Notes: generated from the sequence alone by a model not told the origin. A DNA stretch of 64,000 bases from DASTCZ01 sp963704455 (GCA_963704455.1 OY969905.1:3596001-3660000), one strand, 5' to 3'. Counted from the first letter of the stretch, positions 47,203 through 54,186 are shown. Program-made: numbers and translations.

Positions 47203-47320
47203 AGGATTGCCATCGCTACTGGGCGCAGATTGTAACTCCGCATTGGCTGGAGGCCCAGGGCGCTGAATGCGGGTTGCGCCTGGTCTTTACCGAGCCGGGG
47301 TACCCCCCTACCCTTTTTCG

Positions 47321-47557
47321 TAAGTGGTAGGTAACACTGGTAGTTACGGGAATGGAGGTCTGTAAGTGATAGGAAACATTGGGCGTTTTTTGGAGCATCT
47401 GCGAGTTTCCTTGTAAGTGGTAGGCAACACTACTACTTACGGGCGACGGGGGTTCGTAAGTGATAGAAAACACAGGGGTATTCTCGGGGCATTTTGGCGC
47501 AAATGTCATAAGTGGTAGATAACACAGGGGGTCACGAGGATCGAGTGAAGATTTCAT
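47321..47557 (-). repeat. Phased repeat array, locus 2 (five units)
   Basis: Core units begin at 47322, 47364, 47415, 47458 and 47510, with alternating spacings 42, 51, 43, 52. The T-rich left border (CCCCCCTACCCTTTTT) is shared with locus 1. Minus-strand translation gives similar peptides at both loci (LCYLPL, TPVFS.TY, YHL), but the units are read in three different frames, so protein coding is not the reason for conservation. Confidence 0.75.
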
Positions 47558-47562
47558 GAGGT

Positions 47563-47591
47563 ATGTTACTACAAGAGTAAATCAATGTCAA
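47563..47591 (-). promoter_or_regulatory. Conserved promoter reading into array locus 2
   Basis: Minus strand: TTGACA (47591-47586), a 17-base spacer, TAACAT (47568-47563). The ATG follows five bases after the -10, exactly as at locus 1. The transposon target site lies two bases upstream of the -35. Confidence 0.55.
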
Positions 47592-47592
47592 G

Positions 47593-47600
47593 AGAATTGT
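47593..47600. repeat. Left target-site duplication
   Basis: AGAATTGT, repeated at 50706-50713 on the other side of the transposon. The uninterrupted homologue at 9861-9868 reads AGAATTCT. Confidence 0.9.
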
Positions 47601-47616
47601 GGTGCTGTCCTAATTT
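47601..47616. repeat. Left terminal inverted repeat
   Basis: GGTGCTGTCCTAATTT. Matches the reverse complement of 50690-50705 at 15 of 16 positions. Confidence 0.93.
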
Positions 47617-47763
47617 CAATTACCTGTTGCGAGACGCCGAATCCTGTCAGTAGATAAGCCCATGACGCCACTATCACATACGCGGAAGCCGTTTCTTCCC
47701 AATTACGACCGGAAAACGTATATTCGCCCTACTCCCAAGCTGCCTGAGAAGAGGGTGAATGCT

Positions 47764-48486
47764 ATGACGATTGCTATCGCGTTCCAGTGCAAGGACGGCT
47801 TTGTATTTGCGTCTGATCGGCAGATGTCCCACGGCAGAGCGACCGACTTCGGGGGCTTCTCTCACTATGAGGCTAAGACGTTTGGAATTGAGTCCGAGTC
47901 TTTTTCCGCCGTGGTTTGCGGTTCTGGGAATCACGGCGACTTGATTCGCCCATTTGCGGAGACGGTCTTTGCGAATCTTGGCGAGGCGGAAAACCTTTCA
48001 CTCGAACACACACGGACGATTATGGACGCTACGCTAGGCGACCTTGCACACCGGAACAACGCAGCGCCGGATGCTAGTTTTCTTTTGGCCGTTGTGAGAG
48101 GCGGCGAGCAACAATTCCTGAGGAGTGATGGACTCGTTATCCGTACCGCTGGACCAGTCGAGATTCTCGGCATCGGAGATACTTCGCTTGTCCGGTATCT
48201 CACCGATTCAATTTACAGCCCAGACTTAGGCTCACTCTACGCGGTGTGTTTCGCTGCGTATGCCGTCTACGCAGCAAAGAAGTATTGTCCCCAGTATTGC
48301 GGTGGCGCAACAGACGTACACGTTCTTACGGGTGGCGGAAAAGAATCCGCGGGAATGTATTGGACTGGCTGGAATGTAGTAAAGCCGGATGAAGTCACGG
48401 CGCTAGAGGACTTGTTTGCAAGGCGAGCGAAAGAACATTTACTCGGAGTGATCGAAGAAGCCTCAGACCTTTTGAGCCGGAGATAG
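47764..48486 (+). CDS. Proteasome-like Ntn hydrolase (transposon cargo)
   Basis: About 240 residues from the ATG at 47764 (GAGGG eight bases upstream). The protein begins MTIAIAFQCKDGFVFASDRQ. Once the initiator Met is removed, Thr1 is followed by DG at 10-11 and SDR at 16-18, so Asp17 is in the same place as in proteasome beta subunits and HslV; Lys37 in EAKTFGI could serve as the Lys33 equivalent. This supports a Thr-type N-terminal nucleophile hydrolase of the proteasome/HslV/Anbu fold. No ATPase partner is encoded in the element. A longer frame begins at 47662, but its extra 34 residues are not family-like. Confidence 0.75.
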   Translation: MTIAIAFQCKDGFVFASDRQMSHGRATDFGGFSHYEAKTFGIESESFSAVVCGSGNHGDLIRPFAETVFANLGEAENLSLEHTRTIMDATLGDLAHRNNAAPDASFLLAVVRGGEQQFLRSDGLVIRTAGPVEILGIGDTSLVRYLTDSIYSPDLGSLYAVCFAAYAVYAAKKYCPQYCGGATDVHVLTGGGKESAGMYWTGWNVVKPDEVTALEDLFARRAKEHLLGVIEEASDLLSRR

Positions 48487-48648
48487 CTACTTGCCCTTCT
48501 TAGCCCAACGCGCGGTTACAGCCTTACGTGCCGATTCGCTTCGCTCTTCCCGCGTCATCGCCGCCGCACGCGCCGTGCCGCCTTTCTTGCCGCCCTTGCG
48601 CCCTAACTTCGAGAAGTATTCTCGCAATTCGTCTGGAATCTTCGCCAT
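48487..48648 (-). CDS. Small KGG-motif basic protein (transposon cargo)
   Basis: A 53-residue protein, MAKIPDELREYFSKLGRKGG followed by KKGGTARAAAMTREERSES and a basic end. The GRKGGKKGG and SARKA..RW patterns resemble the short Lys/Gly-rich 'KGG' proteins of bacteria, several of which are thought to bind DNA. It is transcribed divergently from the transposase; a perfect 9-base inverted repeat sits between the two starts. Its stop codon abuts the Ntn-hydrolase stop on the other strand. Confidence 0.7.
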   Translation of the reverse strand: MAKIPDELREYFSKLGRKGGKKGGTARAAAMTREERSESARKAVTARWAKKGK

Positions 48649-48697
48649 GCCGTCAGTCTATGCGAAGTCGGCTCACGTAGTCAATGAAAGAATTAAC

Positions 48698-48726
48698 TTG
48701 ACATACGTAAGCGGCTTACGTATAGT
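48698..48726 (+). promoter_or_regulatory. Transposase promoter with internal operator-like palindrome
   Basis: TTGACA (48698-48703), a 17-base spacer and TATAGT (48721-48726), eight bases before the transposase ATG. TACGTAAGC-G-GCTTACGTA (48704-48722), a perfect 9-base inverted repeat, fills the spacer and enters the -10. Confidence 0.8.
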
Positions 48727-48733
48727 AGCGGAC

Positions 48734-49558
48734 ATGAACACACTCACCAGCGAGAAGCAAGTATCCATCATCCATAACCTGCTAGAAGGCTCTAGCATTC
48801 GCAGCACGGAACGCCTCACCGGAGTTCACCGCGATACAATCATGCGCCTGTTGGTGCGCGTGGGCGAGGGATGCAACAAACTCCTAGACGAGCGCGTGAG
48901 GAACGTTCACGCGAAAGAAGTACAGGTAGACGAAATCTGGACTTACGTTTTCAAGAAGCAAGCGCGAATCATCGGGAACGAAACCCGTGCCGGAATTGGC
49001 GACCAGTACGTATTTATCGGCTTGGACGCGCAAACTAAACTGGTGATCTCGCATCTCGTAGGAAAGCGTGACGGCGCAAGCGCGTATCATTTCATGCGCG
49101 ACTTGAAAGAACGTCTCGCCACGCGCGTACAGCTAACCACGGATGGGTTCAGCCCCTACGTTGCGGCAGTAGACGATACTTTTGGTACGGAAGTGGATTA
49201 CGCGCAGTTGGTGAAAGTTTACGGACGGCCGATAAAGCAAAGCTCACAAAGCCGGAACTGGTACGAGTCTGTCCGCGTCATTGGCGCAATTCCCACGGCA
49301 GTTATGGGAAGTCCGCGCATGGCCGCTGTTTCCACGTCCTACATTGAGCGCCAGAATCTTACGATGCGAATGCAGATGCGCCGCTTTACACGTTTGACCA
49401 ACGGCCACTCCAAAAAGCTCGAAAACCTTAAAGCCGCAATTGCTTTGCATTTTGCGTGGTATAACTTCTGCCGTGTTCACTCAACCTTGCGCGTAACACC
49501 CGCAATGGAAGCCGGAATTGCCTCTGAAATCTGGCCGCTTGAGAGATTGGTGGTCTGA
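48734..49558 (+). CDS. IS1-like DDE transposase
   Basis: A 274-residue protein. The N-terminal helix-turn-helix reads EKQVSIIHNLLEGSSIRSTE and the DDE core shows VQVDEIWTYV (D), LTTDGFSPY (D) and SYIERQNLTMRMQMRRFTRL (E). This is the single-ORF IS1-type group without programmed frameshifting. The start is the ATG directly behind the promoter. It lies centrally in the element. Transposition with 8-base target duplication is consistent with the borders seen. Confidence 0.9.
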   Translation: MNTLTSEKQVSIIHNLLEGSSIRSTERLTGVHRDTIMRLLVRVGEGCNKLLDERVRNVHAKEVQVDEIWTYVFKKQARIIGNETRAGIGDQYVFIGLDAQTKLVISHLVGKRDGASAYHFMRDLKERLATRVQLTTDGFSPYVAAVDDTFGTEVDYAQLVKVYGRPIKQSSQSRNWYESVRVIGAIPTAVMGSPRMAAVSTSYIERQNLTMRMQMRRFTRLTNGHSKKLENLKAAIALHFAWYNFCRVHSTLRVTPAMEAGIASEIWPLERLVV

Positions 49559-49577
49559 GAACACTCGGAGGTTTCCT

Positions 49578-50036
49578 TTGACGCCGCTTTCGATTCTGTA
49601 TCTTCTGTGTAAGAACAAAGACTGTCGGCTGCCCATTGACCTCCCGCGTCCCACCCCTCAAGGAATAGCGCCCAGTCTATCGGAGTGGCCCACGGATGCT
49701 TGGCAGAAAAATTTTGGATGTCGGAAATGCGGGCGTGTGTACCCCTACACGAAACAAAACGTTCTTGTTCGTCCCGTACATACAGCGGGCCATAGTCAAC
49801 AAGCAGTTGGCGAAACGGATTATCCGCTTTCGGTGCTCTACGTAGAAGTGAAATTCGATGAAGGAAAGCGCGAAACTCAAGTACGTATTCACAGTAGTTG
49901 GAGTAAGTCGAAGTGGCCATCCAAGCAAGAAGGCGAGAGAGACGTAGCCGCTTGGAAGTCTCATGTAGAGAATCTTCACGGCCTACAAGCAAAAAGCGTT
50001 TCTGATTTTCAGGAGTCTTTCGATTGGTGGGAGTAA
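49578..50036 (+). CDS. Zinc-ribbon-like protein (transposon cargo)
   Basis: About 152 residues from TTG at 49578 with GGAGG six bases upstream (49567-49571). Two Cys pairs, CKNKDC near residue 10 and CRKC near residue 50, could form a zinc ribbon. The rest is unassigned and rich in W and K. An in-frame ATG at 49518 lies inside the transposase gene and is less likely. A factor-independent terminator follows. Confidence 0.65.
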   Translation: MTPLSILYLLCKNKDCRLPIDLPRPTPQGIAPSLSEWPTDAWQKNFGCRKCGRVYPYTKQNVLVRPVHTAGHSQQAVGETDYPLSVLYVEVKFDEGKRETQVRIHSSWSKSKWPSKQEGERDVAAWKSHVENLHGLQAKSVSDFQESFDWWE

Positions 50037-50101
50037 TTACGAGCGTTGACATGACACGTCCTTTCCTGCTACACAGGATTAGACGCGCAGAATTTTGTCT
50101 T

Positions 50102-50131
50102 AGCCCCGATGCTAGTCGGGGCTTTTTCTTT
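50102..50131 (+). terminator. Rho-independent terminator
   Basis: AGCCCCGA-loop(TGCTAG)-TCGGGGCT followed by TTTTCTTTT. It ends the transposase/zinc-ribbon transcript. Confidence 0.85.
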
Positions 50132-50165
50132 TCCTACCATAAGTCAAATCAATCGGAGGCGTCAA

Positions 50166-50378
50166 ATGTGGGCGTTTGATTGGGGCGTTTTTTGGGCCGT
50201 ACTTGCAGCCTTGCTGATCTACGCCCTTGTCGTGAAAGGGTGGGAGCACAGAGAGACGGTATGGCCAATCGCGGTAATGCTCCCTGTTGTGTTAGCCGTA
50301 ATCGTGTTCATCGGAATGATTTTCTCATCTCACGTTAGAGATTGGGTCGCACAGTTCGGAATACATTTTAAGAATTAA
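50166..50378 (+). CDS. Two-helix membrane protein (transposon cargo)
   Basis: A 70-residue protein starting MWAFDWGVFWAVLAALLIYA with GGAGG upstream. It has a second helix (IAVMLPVVLAVIVFIGMIF). The short cytosolic loop contains KGWEHRE. No family recognised. It is followed by a small exported protein with 12 bases between. Confidence 0.6.
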   Translation: MWAFDWGVFWAVLAALLIYALVVKGWEHRETVWPIAVMLPVVLAVIVFIGMIFSSHVRDWVAQFGIHFKN

Positions 50379-50390
50379 GGGAGGAATACA

Positions 50391-50651
50391 ATGCGTTTCT
50401 ATCCGGTACTTCGTCTCACGTTGGCAGTTGCCGTTGGATTGTTCCTAGGTGCGGCGCTGTTCCATCGGAACCCTGTAGAGGCTCAGAATAAGCTCGCTGT
50501 GATTATCCAAGCCCGTCCTGCGAGCGACACAAGCGACGGTCACTACGTTCTGGAAGGTACTCAGGTAGTTGGTTTCTCATGCATACCAGAGGATAGGCTA
50601 CATGAATATCCGCGCTGCTTCGTTGCCAGCGTTACGAATCAGGGCAAGTAA
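50391..50651 (+). CDS. Small exported or anchored protein (transposon cargo)
   Basis: An 86-residue protein with an N-terminal hydrophobic segment (VLRLTLAVAVGLFLGAALF) and a short mature part containing two Cys (GFSCIPEDRL, YPRCFVAS) that could pair after export. GGGAGGA precedes the ATG. Close to the right end of the transposon. No homology recognised. Confidence 0.6.
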   Translation: MRFYPVLRLTLAVAVGLFLGAALFHRNPVEAQNKLAVIIQARPASDTSDGHYVLEGTQVVGFSCIPEDRLHEYPRCFVASVTNQGK

Positions 50652-50689
50652 GATGCCAAACTCTGATACTATACGTAGGCCGTTCACGC

Positions 50690-50705
50690 AAATTAGGACA
50701 GTACC
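50690..50705. repeat. Right terminal inverted repeat
   Basis: AAATTAGGACAGTACC; reverse complement of the left repeat with one mismatch. Confidence 0.93.
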
Positions 50706-50713
50706 AGAATTGT
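50706..50713. repeat. Right target-site duplication
   Basis: AGAATTGT, identical to 47593-47600. Confidence 0.9.
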
Positions 50714-50840
50714 TGAGGAATTATGGGAAGATTTGTTACAAAACCTATTCGAACGAGTGTTCGAATGGGCGGATCGAGGTAGAGCAATCCATAGAGTCAA
50801 CTGCCGCACCCTTTCGCTTCGCGGAAAGGATGCGCCACCC
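50714..50840. repeat. Right half of the disrupted dispersed repeat
   Basis: Continues the homology to 9869-9990 after the transposon. It contains the perfect palindrome ATTCGAAC-GAGT-GTTCGAAT (50748-50767) and the hairpin CCTTTCGCTTCGCGGAAAGG. From 50841 to the IS110 left repeat (50996) no gene is seen. Confidence 0.75.
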
Positions 50841-51084
50841 ACGAACAAAGGCTGCGCCACCCTCTATGACGTTGCCGGCTCTGTCAAGAGACACGTAGAG
50901 TTTGCGAATCGCATGCGGTTCGCTTTCTTCTTTCCTAAAAGGATCTCTTCTCTCATGCCGACCAAGGCTCGCTTGTGAATCCAACGGTGGAATTTGGTTC
51001 CACCAACCATCTATTCGATCACCGACTTCCGACCATGATTCGTTTTTCAGACGCCGCGATCACTCGCGGGAGCAAGGCGCCCAA

Positions 51085-52137
51085 TCAGCCCAGCGATGTA
51101 CTTTCGTTCACCAGGGTGGCCCCCGGGCTGCCTTGCATGCGAACCAGCTGTGCGTAATCTGCTCCACTGCGCAGCATCCAGTACATACGCACGGCCAACT
51201 TGCGCGCGATGGCCACCTTCGCCACCGCGCCTCCTCGACGGAACTTCAACCGCTGATAGTCCTGACGCAGCACGGGATCCAGGCGCGACGTGTGCTGCGC
51301 CGCTTCGATCAGCAGCCACCGCACCATCGTGTTGCCCTGCTTGCTGATGGCCCCCAACCGCTGCTTTCCACCGGAAGAGCGTTCGGTCGGATTCAGTCCG
51401 AGATAACTCGCAATCTGCTTGCTGCGGCGAAAGCGAGTCACTGGACCGATGGTCAGCACAAACGCCAGGGCGTTGACCGGTCCAATCCCCGGATGCGTCA
51501 TCAAGCGAGCCGCATCTTCGCGGCGTTTTGCTTCTTCCATCACCGCGCGATCCAATTCGTCAATCGACGGACCGAGCTGGTCAAGCAGCCGGAGAAGTTC
51601 GGCTCGCCGGCGGCTGGCCCACGGCCCCAGCGAAAGTTCTCCGAGTTCAGCGCGGCCTTTCTTGGTGAACAGCTTGCTCTTGCGGCAGAGCCCCTGATTC
51701 ATCGCCAGAAAATGGAGCTGGTTGCCGAGCATCGTGCGCATGCGCACGAGCTTGTGCCGATGCCAGAGCAATTGCCGGAGGTCGCGTTCCGCCGGAGTGG
51801 GAACCCAGATCCGCGGAAAACGATTCGCCAGAAGCAGATCGAGGATGAGCAGAGCATCGCGCTGGTCGGTTTTTTGCAAACGTACTTCACTGGCGCGAAT
51901 CTTCGCGGAGTCTCCGATCCACAACTCGTGGCCGAGTTCCGTGAGCAGGCGCTCGAACCACTGCATGGGCCCGGTCGCTTCAATCCCCACGCGCACCGGA
52001 CTCAGCAAACTTCGGTAGAACGCGTCGGCTTCACCGTTCTCGTGCTCCAGTCGCCGCTCCGTCAACTCTCCGGTCGCTTCATTCATCATCGCGATCTGCT
52101 GGTAGCGCGTGTGAAAATCACAACCTATAATCATCAT
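51085..52137 (-). CDS. IS110-family transposase (DEDD)
   Basis: A 350-residue protein starting MMIIGCDFHTRYQQIA. The N-terminal DEDD RuvC-like domain shows the first Asp (GCDFH), Glu in GIEATGPMQWFE, and the KTDQRDALLI Asp pair. The C-terminal Tnp_20 domain has THPGIGPVNALAF, a helix-hairpin-helix, and ISKQGNTMVRWLLIEAAQ with the conserved Ser region. Family members use a bridge RNA to choose target and donor. The gene appears intact. An upstream start (52218) would span the hairpin. Confidence 0.9.
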   Translation of the reverse strand: MMIIGCDFHTRYQQIAMMNEATGELTERRLEHENGEADAFYRSLLSPVRVGIEATGPMQWFERLLTELGHELWIGDSAKIRASEVRLQKTDQRDALLILDLLLANRFPRIWVPTPAERDLRQLLWHRHKLVRMRTMLGNQLHFLAMNQGLCRKSKLFTKKGRAELGELSLGPWASRRRAELLRLLDQLGPSIDELDRAVMEEAKRREDAARLMTHPGIGPVNALAFVLTIGPVTRFRRSKQIASYLGLNPTERSSGGKQRLGAISKQGNTMVRWLLIEAAQHTSRLDPVLRQDYQRLKFRRGGAVAKVAIARKLAVRMYWMLRSGADYAQLVRMQGSPGATLVNESTSLG

Positions 52138-52140
52138 TGC

Positions 52141-52205
52141 TCGGCTCCCTTCTTCCGAGCCTTGGTCGTCTACAGCTACCAAGTCTACTCGGAAGGAGGA
52201 GCCGA
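52141..52205 (-). promoter_or_regulatory. Hairpin overlapping the transposase Shine-Dalgarno
   Basis: On the minus strand an outer stem pairs TCGGCTCCTCCTTCCGAG with CTCGGAAGAAGGGAGCCGA (one bulge, one mismatch); an inner stem pairs CTTGGT with ACCAAG. The AGGGAG Shine-Dalgarno lies in the 3' arm, three bases from the end of the stem, right before the ATG. It could restrain translation, or be part of the element's non-coding RNA. Confidence 0.6.
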
Positions 52206-52332
52206 CAACGTCATCCAATCAGCCCGTGAAGATGAGGTTCGAGCCGCTTTCCTGCAAGGAGGAGAGATGGCCGGGCGCGGCGTAGTGGGCGTTGCTCGGT
52301 GACGACATGGTCGAATCGATGGTTGGTGGAAC

Positions 52333-52477
52333 GATTTCACCGGGAAGTGATTCACCGTGAGATTTCCAGAGTTTTGGTCCTCAACCTCTCTGGCCACGAC
52401 GCGGTGGGAAAAACCATGGCAACGGAGAGCTGTGCCTTGACAACGCCTTCGCTCTTATCGAGGGGCACCCGTCCCGA
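52333..52477. other. Right flank of the IS110 element
   Basis: 145 bases up to the HEAT-repeat gene, without gene or repeat that I can support. Confidence 0.3.
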
Positions 52478-52930
52478 TCAAGGATTACAGTTGCGCGCCG
52501 GCGGATCAACACCCATTCTCTTTAGCGCGATTGGGATAGTGGACGCAGACGAATGATCCCACGTCATGCAGTTACTCACAGAGAGAATGCTGATCAGTTT
52601 GGGTGCAGCAGCCTTCGCTCTCGGCCCAATGTCTCCGAGATCTGACGCCACCCACATACGCACTCCGTCGTCCTCAATGTCCAAGAGGGATATCAACGCT
52701 TGGATGGTTTTGTCGTTGACACCACTGCAATCTTTCTCGTATGTGATTGCTCCTAGGCGTTCAGCTTCTTTATATCTGGCGGCGGGCGTCTTAGCCTTTC
52801 GAACTTTGGCAATTGCCTTTAGAAGCTGCGTATTGATGTCTTCCATCGTCTTTGCCTTCCCCGCGATCGGAAGCAGGAAAGCGAAAAGGCAAGCCCAGAT
52901 AATGGTCTTCTTGAAATACAGCATTCTCAT
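52478..52930 (-). CDS. Exported HEAT-repeat-like protein, candidate immunity partner
   Basis: About 150 residues from the ATG at 52930, which has GAGGAGGG upstream. The signal peptide is YFKKTIIWACLFAFLLPIAG. The mature part has helical-repeat character: IQALISLLDIEDDGVRMWVA and SDLGDIGPRAKAAAPKLISI resemble HEAT repeats. Two Cys remain in the tail. It starts 20 bases after the stop of the RHS fragment on the same strand. Small repeat proteins next to RHS C-termini are often immunity proteins; this role is inferred from position only. Confidence 0.65.
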   Translation of the reverse strand: MRMLYFKKTIIWACLFAFLLPIAGKAKTMEDINTQLLKAIAKVRKAKTPAARYKEAERLGAITYEKDCSGVNDKTIQALISLLDIEDDGVRMWVASDLGDIGPRAKAAAPKLISILSVSNCMTWDHSSASTIPIALKRMGVDPPARNCNP

Positions 52931-52950
52931 TTTTCCCTCCTCTGACACGT

Positions 52951-54186
52951 TTATGGCCAGTCCCGAACCAGTGGCGAGGTCGCTCGATTGATTGGGAGGT
53001 TCGGATCCTTATGGGTTGCCCGAAGATCGCCAGCGTGGTAGACGCCATATGGTTTGAAACTTGCTGGCAGTTTCAGACCCTCATAAAATCTAGCCTCTGC
53101 GTGGATTTTTGTTCCGACGCCGCCGGAAAATCTATCATCGAAACCGAATTTCACGTGATAATCGGTCTCATTTTTTCCCTTTCCAATGTGCCATGCCTCC
53201 CAGTAGTCATCATGACTATTGCCTTGCTTGTCATTTGCGTTTTTCCAGTCTCCAACGACATGCTGCACGATCCACCCTCCTTCCTTCGAGGGCGATCCTA
53301 AGTGGAAGGTGTAGTCAGTTTGAAAGTAGTCTGAGCTGTCAGTCACCTTTATTGACAGTGAATTGGCATTGCCTCCCTGCGGCGCACCCTGCTGGGCGGC
53401 GGTCCCGGCCGCGTCGCCCGAATCATTGTTGAATAGAGCATTCAAATTAATGTGGATGGTATACGTTCCGCTTCCACGCGGAGTGGTGTCGCTGATAACG
53501 CTCCCCGGATCAATCATTTCAGCTTCCGTGCTGGAATTGGCCGATCCAATGCATGTGGCACAACCTTCACCTTCCAAAACCGGGTGCTCACGCGGAGGTC
53601 CTCCTGCAAAGCTCCCTCCGAAGTCGTGCCCCGTGGGATCCACAGCGTTGATGGGATTGTTGGCGACATAGGAATACAGATTGAACGTCTGCGGATCGGC
53701 GGGATGCATGTACTTCGAGTCGTCGGCGGAGATGAAGCGGCCGTAGTTGGAGGTGTAGAAGCGGGCGGCGAAGTCGTCGAGTCCTGATTCGGTGTCGCGT
53801 TCCTTCGATGTGAATTTGTAGTGGTTGCCGCTCGAGGAGAGATACGAGCGCTCGCCCCCGAAGGGATAGAAGTCGGAGTCGTCGAGGACCGTGCCGCTTG
53901 CATTCGTGACGACGCGCGAGGAGCCGAGGTGGTCCTGGACATAGTAATTCACCGCGCCGCTGGAAAGTGTGAGCATGGCGATGCGCGTGCCGCCCATGAA
54001 AATGTATTCCTCGCTGATGTTGCCGCTTGCGTCGGATTCCGAGAGCGGGTCGGAGCCGACTCCGTACCAGTAGAGCTTGAAAGGCGTGGGGGCCGCGGGA
54101 GGCGTGTTGATGGTGGCCTTCATCACGCGGTCGCCGTCGCCGTCGAAGGTGGGGAAATTTGCCCAGCGAAGGATTTCTGCATTCAC
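52951..54186 (-). CDS. Orphan RHS C-terminal module (truncated RHS protein)
   Basis: A 411-residue remnant of an RHS/YD-repeat protein. It begins in YD-repeat-like sequence (FPTFDGDGDRVMKAT) and has the RHS core: VQDHLGSSRVVTNASG, FTSKERDTESGLDDFAARFY, and the closing NLYSYVANNPINAVDPTGHD (PxxxxDPxG boundary). The variable C-terminal about 215 residues match no toxin family I know. The long N-terminal part (secretion and cage) is missing. The GTG at 54186 overlaps the vapC stop, so expression could occur only from vapBC. It may also be a silent fragment. Confidence 0.75.
   Translation of the reverse strand: MNAEILRWANFPTFDGDGDRVMKATINTPPAAPTPFKLYWYGVGSDPLSESDASGNISEEYIFMGGTRIAMLTLSSGAVNYYVQDHLGSSRVVTNASGTVLDDSDFYPFGGERSYLSSSGNHYKFTSKERDTESGLDDFAARFYTSNYGRFISADDSKYMHPADPQTFNLYSYVANNPINAVDPTGHDFGGSFAGGPPREHPVLEGEGCATCIGSANSSTEAEMIDPGSVISDTTPRGSGTYTIHINLNALFNNDSGDAAGTAAQQGAPQGGNANSLSIKVTDSSDYFQTDYTFHLGSPSKEGGWIVQHVVGDWKNANDKQGNSHDDYWEAWHIGKGKNETDYHVKFGFDDRFSGGVGTKIHAEARFYEGLKLPASFKPYGVYHAGDLRATHKDPNLPINRATSPLVRDWP

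Larger units (their letters stand above)
47601..50705 (+). mobile_element. IS1-like transposon with cargo genes (3,105 bp)
   Basis: The borders are defined by 16-base terminal inverted repeats (one mismatch) and a perfect 8-base target duplication. Comparison with 9860-9990 shows the target repeat without insertion. Inside, besides the IS1-type DDE transposase, are a proteasome-like Ntn hydrolase, a small KGG protein, a zinc-ribbon protein, a two-helix membrane protein and a small exported protein. Classical IS1 elements are under 1 kb with no cargo; larger IS1/IS1595-type elements with passengers are known. TIR sequence and TSD length fit this superfamily. Confidence 0.9.
50997..52332 (-). 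mobile_element. IS110-family insertion element
   Basis: The element is bounded by 22-base inverted repeats at 50997-51018 and 52311-52332 (21 of 22 match). They read GTTCCACCAACCATC then T or G then ATTCGA. IS110-type elements have no true terminal repeats; subterminal ones occur in the IS1111 subgroup. The exact ends are therefore uncertain by some tens of bases. One transposase gene is inside. Confidence 0.7.

Noticed and set aside
47216..47557. Minus-strand 113-codon ORF starting MKSSLDPRD
   Set aside because: Same situation at array locus 2. Similar peptides arise from similar DNA spacing, not from a kept reading frame.
47321..47557. CRISPR-like array
   Set aside because: Cores are only about 17 bases and imperfect, the intervening segments are themselves related between units and between loci, and no cas gene is present.
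50902..52302. Plus-strand 466-codon ORF
   Set aside because: Antisense to the IS110 transposase, which has all family motifs on the minus strand.
47601..52332. Composite transposon formed by the IS1-like element and IS110
   Set aside because: The IS1-like element has its own complete ends and target duplication that exclude the IS110 copy; the two are independent neighbours.
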